This document shows, one piece after another, positions 16,135 through 22,576 of a stretch of DNA of 39,771 nucleotides. Positions within the stretch are counted from its first letter, which is position 1; each line of letters begins with the position of its first letter. Position numbers and translations under genes: made by a program. Under the pieces are notes generated by a model. That model had not been told where the DNA came from. It made no database searches and saw only the letters and a program-made list of their open reading frames with translations. Source of the DNA: CALZKI01 sp964567585 (lineage in GTDB: Bacteria; Bacillota; Clostridia; Lachnospirales; Lachnospiraceae); the NCBI GenBank assembly GCA_964567585.1, contig CAZMND010000011.1:1-39771 (forward strand). Direction: 5' to 3'.

Positions 16135-17652
16135 TTATTCAACAATATACAATTTGGAAATATCCTGTACATACAAAGGATAAAACTCATAACCTGCATA
16201 TTTTTTATTGATAGCAACAAATTCAGCCAAATCCTGAATATATACGTTTGCTGCCGAATCATTTAAAATTGTAAGACATTCTTTATAATATTTTGTCTTC
16301 TGTGCATCATCTGCGCTTTTCCTTGCGTTATTTAAAGCAGTATCATAGGCTTCATTATTAAAGTTGATGAAATTTTTACCTGCTGTGCTTTCAAAGCGGT
16401 CAAGAAGCGCGCCTGCTGTAAGATTAGAAGCATCTACACCAACTACAGTCGCTTCAAACTGTCTTCCTGAATATACATCTTCTACCCATGTATTCCATTC
16501 AACCAATTCAATCTTAGCGGTTACATTGATGTTTTTCAGCTGCTCTACAATAACCTGTGCAGTATCAATGTGTGGCTGATAGTTAGATGGTACTGTTACC
16601 GTAAATTCAAAACCGTTTTCATAACCGGCCTGCTTTAACAAAGCTTTTGCCTTATCATAATCTACCGTATACACATCGTTTAATTCAGGCATATAATATT
16701 TTCCGAAAGCAGGGAACATACTACTACCCAGTTCTGTTCCTTTGCCATCCGCCATAAATTCCATAATTTCCTGTGGATTTACAGCATAACACAGAGCTTT
16801 TCTTACAAGTTCATTGTCAAATGGTTCTACCGCATTGTTTAAATACATAGCCTGTACAAGGTTCATGGTGCCTTCATAGATTTCGTAGTCGTCACCAAGC
16901 TGGTCTACCTGTGCGCTTGTCAGACGGCAGAACATATCAATACCTTTTCCCTGTAATTCCATAACGATAGAGTCAGCATTCGCACAAATTTTAAATACAA
17001 CATTTTCAATATGTGCTTTTTCACCCCAGTAACCTTCAAATTTTTCTACAATGAAATTTTCCTGTGGTGAACGGGACACATACTTATACGGACCTGTTCC
17101 GATAGGATTTGTATCCGGGTCTGCATTATTTTTGGGAATAATTGCTGTTGTAAAATATGCAAGGAAATCTGTATCACCTTCCACTAATGTTACTTCAACT
17201 GTTTTTTCATCCAAAATCGTAACGCTTTCTACATTAGAAAACGCCGGTACCAATAAACTTCCGTTATCAGCATCGGCGCACCTGTCAATCGAGTACTTTA
17301 CATCCTCTGCCGTAACCATACTTCCGTCATGGAATTTTACATTTTCTCTAAGTGTGAAAGTATAAACTTTCCCGTCATCTGAAATGTCTACATCACTTGC
17401 TACTGCAGGGTTTAAATTACCATCACTGTCAGGTTTTACCAAACCTTCAAAGATATTGAACAGAACTTCCTTAGTTCCTGCCGCCACTGCTTTGTGAGGG
17501 TCAAGACTTTCTTCCAAATCCTGTGGAATACCGATAGTAATTTTTGAGGAATTCTCATCACCTGTCTTATCACCTGCGCATCCGCCCAGTGCAATAGTTA
17601 GTGCCATAAACATTACTCCCAAAAAGATTCTTGTCAAACCTTTCTTTTTCAT
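16135..17652 (-). CDS. Solute-binding lipoprotein of peptide/nickel-type importer (SBP family 5), 505 aa
   Basis: Extracellular receptor of the importer. A lipoprotein signal peptide ends at ALGGC with lipid-attached Cys25. The mature part is a family 5 binding protein: ESLDPHKAV at the start of the fold, V-A-S-D-V-x-I-S-D-D-G-K-V-Y-T-F-T-L-R-x-x-V-K-F-H-D-G (about 85-115), AEDVKYSIDR, and GTGPYKY near 180. First gene of a five-gene operon ordered receptor-B-C-D-F. Substrate could be short peptides, nickel chelates or opines; the short ATPases lean toward the nickel-like branch, but no metal-ligand residue can be assigned with confidence. Confidence 0.9.
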   Translation of the reverse strand: MKKKGLTRIFLGVMFMALTIALGGCAGDKTGDENSSKITIGIPQDLEESLDPHKAVAAGTKEVLFNIFEGLVKPDSDGNLNPAVASDVDISDDGKVYTFTLRENVKFHDGSMVTAEDVKYSIDRCADADNGSLLVPAFSNVESVTILDEKTVEVTLVEGDTDFLAYFTTAIIPKNNADPDTNPIGTGPYKYVSRSPQENFIVEKFEGYWGEKAHIENVVFKICANADSIVMELQGKGIDMFCRLTSAQVDQLGDDYEIYEGTMNLVQAMYLNNAVEPFDNELVRKALCYAVNPQEIMEFMADGKGTELGSSMFPAFGKYYMPELNDVYTVDYDKAKALLKQAGYENGFEFTVTVPSNYQPHIDTAQVIVEQLKNINVTAKIELVEWNTWVEDVYSGRQFEATVVGVDASNLTAGALLDRFESTAGKNFINFNNEAYDTALNNARKSADDAQKTKYYKECLTILNDSAANVYIQDLAEFVAINKKYAGYEFYPLYVQDISKLYIVE

Positions 17653-17684
17653 GTTCTTTCATTCCTTTCTGTATGAAATTTTAT

Positions 17685-17836
17685 AAAGAGTTCGTTTACG
17701 AACTCTTGCGCCACCGAAGTGTCGCATTGGCGACAATTTCCGCTACTTCGGTGTGCGCATACTCGCGGAGCGTTTTCAATTCATAGTTCAAACTATGAAT
17801 TGAAAATCGCTGACGCATCAATACACGTCAGCGATA
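17685..17836. repeat. Block of four adjacent or nested palindromes
   Basis: Four hairpins fill the gap between nrdR and the importer operon. (1) 17686-17707: 9-bp arms, TTTA loop. (2) 17711-17754: 9-bp arms CACCGAAGT/ACTTCGGTG enclosing a perfect 5-bp hairpin GTCGC/GCGAC, with flanking GCGC/GCGC extending the stem. (3) 17773-17806: perfect 16-bp arms around a 2-base centre. (4) 17806-17835: perfect 10-bp arms, 10-base loop, sharing base 17806 with (3). Hairpin 4 could terminate nrdR and hairpin 1 lies just before the importer leader. The density of structure resembles mobile extragenic palindromic elements. No second copy was noticed in this window, so repeat status is inferred. Confidence 0.75.
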
Positions 17837-17851
17837 TTATAACACACTTTT

Positions 17852-18304
17852 CTATTTATTCAAGACACTTTTTAATTCATCCATAAATGTATTGATATCT
17901 TTAAATTCTCTGTAAACAGATGCAAAACGTACATATGCTACTGCTTCCAAGTCTTTGAGCTTATTCATAACCAACTCACCGATTACACGGCTTTCGATTT
18001 CTTTTTCTTCCATATTGAAAATCTGTGTTTCCACTTCATCAATCAATTGAGTAATCTGGCTTGCACTGATTGGACGTTTGTGGCAGGCTCTTAAAACTCC
18101 CGCTTCAATCTTGGAACGGTCATATGTTTCCCTGTTATTGTCCTTTTTAATAATAATTAAAGGAATGGTTTCTACCTTTTCATAGGTTGTAAAACGCTTA
18201 TCGCACTCATCACAAACACGACGTCTTCTGATAGAATTATTATCTTCAGCCGGTCTGGAATCAATTACTCTTGTATTTTCGTGACCACAAAATGGACATT
18301 TCAT
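17852..18304 (-). CDS. nrdR: Transcriptional repressor NrdR, 150 aa
   Basis: Represses ribonucleotide reductase genes when dATP is high. N-terminal zinc ribbon with Cys3, Cys6, Cys31 and Cys34 (MKCPFCG ... RVCDECDKRFTTYE), then an ATP-cone domain (about 48-138) starting at the IIIKKDNNRETYDRSKI segment. The start at 18304 is fixed by the MKCPF beginning of the family and AGGAGGG upstream; an earlier ATG at 18334 is rejected. It follows ylmC but has a very strong promoter of its own. No ribonucleotide reductase gene is in the window. Confidence 0.96.
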   Translation of the reverse strand: MKCPFCGHENTRVIDSRPAEDNNSIRRRRVCDECDKRFTTYEKVETIPLIIIKKDNNRETYDRSKIEAGVLRACHKRPISASQITQLIDEVETQIFNMEEKEIESRVIGELVMNKLKDLEAVAYVRFASVYREFKDINTFMDELKSVLNK

Positions 18305-18349
18305 AGGGAAACCCTCCTTACTTCTTAAAACCACTAATCTTCCTCATAA

Positions 18350-18365
18350 TAGGTATAAATACCTA
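18350..18365. promoter_or_regulatory. 16-base palindrome at the nrdR transcription start
   Basis: TAGGTAT and ATACCTA arms are separated by AA. The palindrome lies directly after the -10 box of the nrdR promoter and spans the predicted start site near 18365, the usual place for a repressor operator. It does not match the NrdR box consensus, so the binding protein is unknown. Confidence 0.55.
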
Positions 18366-18371
18366 GAAATA

Positions 18372-18400
18372 ATTATAAGAAATATTCCAAATTATGTCAA
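18372..18400 (-). promoter_or_regulatory. Consensus sigma-A promoter of nrdR
   Basis: TTGACA (18395-18400) and TATAAT (18372-18377) on the minus strand, both perfect, with an exact 17-bp spacer. About 68 bases of leader precede the nrdR start. Confidence 0.9.
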
Positions 18401-18457
18401 CGATTTTATGGTAACTAAAATGTGAAAAGCCTATATTTTACGCACTTTTTACATACT

Positions 18458-18694
18458 TTAGCACAAACAAATATCTACCAAAATAATATCCGGTCCAATC
18501 TGCTTAATATCTTTAAAGTGTATAACGATTTCTTTTCCGCCTCCGACGAAAAATAACGGCTTGCAATTTCCCGGGACAATCAATGTATGAATACAACCTG
18601 TACACTCGTCAAATTCCATATCCATCACCCTGCCGAGTCTTTTGCAATCTCTGATATTGATGACTTCTTTACACTTAAGGTCGGAATATTTCAT
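18458..18694 (-). CDS. YlmC/YmxH family sporulation protein (PRC-barrel), 78 aa
   Basis: A small PRC-barrel-like protein with the family's pattern: KYSDLKCKEVINIRDCKRLGRVMDMEF at the start, a C-x-x-C pair (ECTGC, residues 30-33), and a strand rich C-terminus ending I-x-x-I-G-x-D-I-I-L-V. Members are commonly encoded near sigG in Clostridia and are named for sporulation, but the biochemical role is unknown. Here the gene is divergent from sigG and upstream of nrdR. The ribosome binding site is weak (GGTGAT). Confidence 0.9.
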   Translation of the reverse strand: MKYSDLKCKEVINIRDCKRLGRVMDMEFDECTGCIHTLIVPGNCKPLFFVGGGKEIVIHFKDIKQIGPDIILVDICLC

Positions 18695-18756
18695 AAAATC
18701 ACCACAAATCCCTTTTATTTAGAATATGTGATTTATTCGATAATGTCATTGCCTTT

Positions 18757-18784
18757 GCATATTTTTTCATCATTTGGAAATCCT
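18757..18784 (+). promoter_or_regulatory. Candidate SigF-type (forespore) promoter of sigG
   Basis: GCATA (18757-18761) is followed after 14 bp by GGAAATCCT (18776-18784). This fits the forespore sigma consensus G-C/T-A/T-T-A and G-G-n-n-A-n-n-n-T with the usual 14-15 bp spacing. It ends 30 bases before the sigG start. Transcription of sigG by SigF, with SigG self-activation, is established in model sporeformers. Confidence 0.7.
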
Positions 18785-18814
18785 ATCTACAAACATATGT
18801 AAACGGAGGCTTCT

Positions 18815-19594
18815 ATGGCACAAGGAAAAGTTGAAATCTGTGGTGTAAACACCTCAAAACTCCCTTTACTAAAGACACAGGAAAAAGAAGCATTGTTTGG
18901 CCTTATTGAGGCCGGTGATTTAAAAGCCCGGGAAAAATATATAGAAGGAAATTTAAGACTTGTTTTAAGTGTAATCAAACGTTTTTCAAGCAGTAGCGAA
19001 AATGTGGATGACCTTTTTCAAATCGGATGTATCGGCTTAATTAAGGCCATCGATAATTTTGACAGTTCATTAAATGTGAAATTTTCCACCTATGCTGTTC
19101 CGATGATTCAGGGCGAAATAAGGAGACACTTAAGAGACAACAACACCATTCGCGTTTCACGCTCTATTAAGGATACTGCCTACAAAGTTATTTATACCAA
19201 GGAAGACTTGATGCGACGCACTATGAAAGAACCTACTATTGAAGAAATTTCTAAAGAAATCGGCATATCCAAAGAAGATATTATCTATGCCTTAGATGCC
19301 ATCCAAAATCCAATGAGCCTCTACGACCCAATTTATACAGATGGTGGCGATACGCTCTATGTAATGGACCAGGTCAGTGACAAAAAAAATAAAGAAGAAA
19401 ACTGGGTAGAACATATTTCCCTAAATGAAGCCATCAAACGTCTCGGTGAACGTGAAAAAGAAATCATCACGCTACGCTTTTTTGAAGGCAAAACCCAGAT
19501 GGAGGTAGCCGCACTTATCGGCATTTCCCAAGCACAGGTCTCAAGGCTTGAAAAAAATGCCCTCAGAGTCATGCGCAACTACCTGACCGAATAA
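18815..19594 (+). CDS. sigG: Forespore sigma factor SigG, 259 aa
   Basis: RNA polymerase sigma factor for late forespore genes. It is a compact sigma-70 protein: region 1.2-2 with NLRLVLSVIKRF and DDLFQIGCIGLIKAIDNFD (about 47-75), -10 recognition region FSTYAVPMIQGEIRRHLRD (about 85-105), region 3 with IRVSRSIKDTAYK, region 4 helix-turn-helix with KTQMEVAALIGISQAQVSRLEK near 225-247. The N-terminal VEICGVNTSKLPLL is diagnostic of SigG rather than SigF. GGAGGC precedes the start. It is the only plus-strand gene among the sporulation genes here; in many Clostridia it follows sigE directly in the same direction. Confidence 0.95.
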   Translation: MAQGKVEICGVNTSKLPLLKTQEKEALFGLIEAGDLKAREKYIEGNLRLVLSVIKRFSSSSENVDDLFQIGCIGLIKAIDNFDSSLNVKFSTYAVPMIQGEIRRHLRDNNTIRVSRSIKDTAYKVIYTKEDLMRRTMKEPTIEEISKEIGISKEDIIYALDAIQNPMSLYDPIYTDGGDTLYVMDQVSDKKNKEENWVEHISLNEAIKRLGEREKEIITLRFFEGKTQMEVAALIGISQAQVSRLEKNALRVMRNYLTE

Positions 19595-19600
19595 AAAAAC

Positions 19601-19664
19601 AAGAAAAGACTTTCTCAAAATAAATTACTTACGCAAAAAAATTTTTCGAAAGTCTTTTCTTATA
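19601..19664 (+). terminator. Terminator after sigG
   Basis: Perfect 14-bp arms at 19601-19614 and 19648-19661 begin a few bases after the sigG stop. The 33-base loop carries a small A/T hairpin. The 3' arm is itself T-rich but the trailing U-run is short. Confidence 0.65.
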
Positions 19665-19695
19665 ATTCAAATGACAATTCTGTGGTCTCACCCTA

Positions 19696-19760
19696 CGAAT
19701 AGATATGAAAAATCCGCGGCCTCAGGTCACGAAAGCCGCGGTATTTTTTATATCTATTCG
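19696..19760 (-). terminator. Long hairpin terminator of the transporter/chemoreceptor unit
   Basis: Outer arms CGAATAGATAT/ATATCTATTCG (19696-19706 and 19750-19760) and an inner GC core CCGCGGC/GCCGCGG (19714-19720, 19735-19741), joined by A/T tracts. On the minus strand the core is followed by ATTTTTC. The outer arm overlaps the chemoreceptor stop codon. It could also act on sigG transcripts. Confidence 0.8.
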
Positions 19761-21478
19761 AGTTTAAATTTTCCAACTTCATTAGCAAGATCATCTGCTA
19801 CGCCCTTATTGGACATTGCCATTTTTTCAATGTTTTCGATACTTGCTGATAATTCAGTACTTGTAGTTGCTACGTTCATTGTGCCTCTCGCACTTTCTTC
19901 CATAGCCTCTGTAACAGCTTCTACAGATTCACGAATACTGTCTGTAATCTTTTCAATTGTTTCAGATTCTGCAGCAAAGTTTTCCATAAGTTCATGAATC
20001 TTTTCTGCATCTTCGTAGTATTCTTTACCTGTGTTAAGAAGTTTACCATAACCTGCCATTGTAACTTCATCCATAAAGTTAAGCATATTTTCTGCTTCCT
20101 TGGCAAGTTCTTCTACTGCCTGGATAACTGTAGCACTTACTTCCTGAATCTTTGTAGCTGCACTAGCTGAATCAGATGCAAGCTTACCAATTTCACCTGC
20201 TACTACCGCGAAACCACGTCCTGCTTCACCGGCTCTTGCAGCTTCAATGTTAGCATTAAGCGCAAGCATATTGGTCTGTGCTGAAATACTTAAAATGTTT
20301 TCAGTCAATACCTGAATCTCTGTTACAGCCTTTGACTGATTAATCTTTTCATTAACAGTTTCTGAAATAACAGTTGTTCTTTCTCCTGCTTCTTTCTGAA
20401 CTTTAGCTGCTTCTTCATAAATTGTCTGCGCACGGCTTTGGATATCCTGAGTTAAATCGTCACCTTCCAATGCTTTATTGGATACGTTACGAATCTTTTC
20501 ATATACATCGCCTACGCTGTCATGAATCTGTTCAAAGGAAACACTTGTTTCTTCTACAGCAGCGCTCATTTCTTCCATAGTTGCAGATACATCTGTAACA
20601 CCATCTGCAGATACCTGTAAGTTTTCTGCAATTAAAGTACAGGATTCGTGAAGTGATGAAGAATTTGCTGAAATCTTCAACATAATTGTGCGGATATGGT
20701 CTAACAGCTCATTCAGATTGTTAGCCATAATTTCCATTTCATCGCCACTCTTAACATTGAGCTTCTGTGTTAAATCGCCTTCATGGTGTACTAATTCATA
20801 AAGCTTTGCATTTACCTGTTTAACACCTTTTGTTAACACACTTGCTACAAAGAATGTAATAATAAATGCAAATACAAAACCGATAATACAAAGTACTCCC
20901 ATATTTACAGCCATACCATTCAAACGTATAGTAATACTACTGGCATCATAATCACTGGCAAGAACTGCAACAACATTACCTTTTGCATCTTTGATTGGTT
21001 CATAAGCAATAATCAAATCACCATAGCCATCATTTTCAATCGTTTCTGCAACATAACTGTTACCTTCAAATACACTCTTTAAATCAGCATATGTATGATT
21101 GTATTCTTCTCCAATCGCACATCTGCCTTCTGTTTCATCCGTATCAACACCATAGTACACTTTTGTACCATCTGTAGTTAACGTATATAAATATTTTACA
21201 CCACAGGCTTTCTGCATTTCGCGCAGTGGCTCTACAATTGAATTGTACAACGCTCCGTCTTCATCGCCCGGTTTTAATTTCATTAATTCATCCGCATCAA
21301 TTTGTCCCAGTGCAAGTCTTGCTGCTACTTGAGCCTGTTCTCCACCCATTTCAATCAAATTGGTCTGCATTGTGATGACAGATGTTCCGCCTAAAAAGCC
21401 AAAAACAATTACCATAATCCCAATTACACTGAGAATAATTCTCATACGAATACTAAATTTTCTACATCGTTGTTTCAT
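19754..21478 (-). CDS. Methyl-accepting chemotaxis protein with Cache-like sensor, 574 aa
   Basis: A transmembrane chemoreceptor signalling to CheA/CheW. Membrane segments are at about 12-34 and 188-213. Between them is an external sensor (about 35-187) with a Cache-like end: VKYLYTLTTDGTKVYYGVD, then VVAVLASDYDASS before segment 2. A HAMP domain (about 213-268) and a long cytosolic coiled coil follow, with the signalling tip LSISAQTNMLALNANIEAARAGEAGRGFAVVAGEIGKLA split over about 392-430. No C-terminal CheR-binding pentapeptide is seen. It is 27 bases behind the muramidase gene and shares its transcript, suggesting it senses something related to the transporter's ligand. Sensor ligand unknown. 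Confidence 0.93.
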   Translation of the reverse strand: MKQRCRKFSIRMRIILSVIGIMVIVFGFLGGTSVITMQTNLIEMGGEQAQVAARLALGQIDADELMKLKPGDEDGALYNSIVEPLREMQKACGVKYLYTLTTDGTKVYYGVDTDETEGRCAIGEEYNHTYADLKSVFEGNSYVAETIENDGYGDLIIAYEPIKDAKGNVVAVLASDYDASSITIRLNGMAVNMGVLCIIGFVFAFIITFFVASVLTKGVKQVNAKLYELVHHEGDLTQKLNVKSGDEMEIMANNLNELLDHIRTIMLKISANSSSLHESCTLIAENLQVSADGVTDVSATMEEMSAAVEETSVSFEQIHDSVGDVYEKIRNVSNKALEGDDLTQDIQSRAQTIYEEAAKVQKEAGERTTVISETVNEKINQSKAVTEIQVLTENILSISAQTNMLALNANIEAARAGEAGRGFAVVAGEIGKLASDSASAATKIQEVSATVIQAVEELAKEAENMLNFMDEVTMAGYGKLLNTGKEYYEDAEKIHELMENFAAESETIEKITDSIRESVEAVTEAMEESARGTMNVATTSTELSASIENIEKMAMSNKGVADDLANEVGKFKLE

Positions 21479-21505
21479 TTTTTTGCCCCACCTTCTTATA
21501 GAACT

Positions 21506-22555
21506 TTATTTTGCCGGCTCATAAAAGCTGACATTCAAATCCACATCTGTCGAAATACCATTGACCTTTCCGCTTTCAGAATACTGCCATATATCAAATT
21601 CATATGGGAAATATACCGATGTATCATACTGGGCGAACCACTTATCATACGCTTCTAACTGTGTCATATCAAGCATAATGAAATAAGTTTTCAAATTTCC
21701 GTAAATCATCGGTGTATAGCCAGCCGCCTTGATAGTTTCACAAAAAGCAATACAGTTCTTTGTCCACTGCTCCTGTGTCATATCCGCCGTTCTCGCATCC
21801 GAATCTGTCACTTCCTCAATATCAATTACAATCGGATAAGTTACATCATATCCTTCTATCGCTTCCAACACGTAGTTCGCTTCTTCTATGGCTTCCTCTT
21901 CACTGACAGCCTGTGAAAAGAAGTAAACGCCTACATCAACCCCATTTGATGTAGCCCCCTTAATATTGTCTTCGAAAGCTTCATCTGTAACTAATTTCCC
22001 GCTACTACCATAACCACGATAGCCCACACGGACAAAAGCATATTCCACGCCATCCTCTTTTACTTTCTTCCAGTCAACTTTACCCTGGAATTTGGAAACG
22101 TCAATACCTTTCTTTGATGCCACTATACCATCATTATACTCCACAATTCCATTCTCGTCCACTTTGAAATTATCATTTATTAGTAAATTGGGAGCTAAAT
22201 TTTCATTTAATTCAAAAAAATGATACTTTCCGTCTGCTATAAGAACTGTCTGTTCCGGATATAACTCACGCAAAATGGCAACAATGCTCTTTCCATCCTG
22301 TATGGAACTTCTGATATATCCTAAGAGTTCATCAACTACACCGTCTTCTTTTTGGGCTATTAATGCACTGAGTTCCTCTTCCGTATAAATCGCTTCTCCC
22401 GATGCTAAAACGACCCCTGTCGGCTCCTTTGTCTTATTTAAAAAATAGGATACCGTTACAATTAAAATTGCCACTAAAAACACAAGTGTAATTGCCATCA
22501 TGGAAAGCATAAACATCAATGAACTTTTCTTAATTTGTCTTCTTGTTGTACTCAC
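21506..22555 (-). CDS. Membrane-anchored GH25 muramidase, 349 aa
   Basis: Glycoside hydrolase family 25 lysozyme that would cut the MurNAc-GlcNAc bond of peptidoglycan. One membrane segment at about 13-39 acts as an anchor, with an unassigned external stalk (40-148). The catalytic barrel runs from GIDVSKFQGKVDW (about 149) through FVRVGYRG and VYFFSQAVSEEEA to the D-x-E pair in PIVIDIEEV near 240, ending with DIWQYSESGKVNGI and DVDLNVSF. All GH25 acidic positions appear present. The start is GTG at 22555 with AGGAGG 5 bases upstream. It lies between the binding-protein and chemoreceptor genes. It may open the wall for the neighbouring envelope complex; that role is inferred. Confidence 0.93.
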   Translation of the reverse strand: MSTTRRQIKKSSLMFMLSMMAITLVFLVAILIVTVSYFLNKTKEPTGVVLASGEAIYTEEELSALIAQKEDGVVDELLGYIRSSIQDGKSIVAILRELYPEQTVLIADGKYHFFELNENLAPNLLINDNFKVDENGIVEYNDGIVASKKGIDVSKFQGKVDWKKVKEDGVEYAFVRVGYRGYGSSGKLVTDEAFEDNIKGATSNGVDVGVYFFSQAVSEEEAIEEANYVLEAIEGYDVTYPIVIDIEEVTDSDARTADMTQEQWTKNCIAFCETIKAAGYTPMIYGNLKTYFIMLDMTQLEAYDKWFAQYDTSVYFPYEFDIWQYSESGKVNGISTDVDLNVSFYEPAK

Positions 22556-22576
22556 TTATTCCTCCTAATAGGTATA

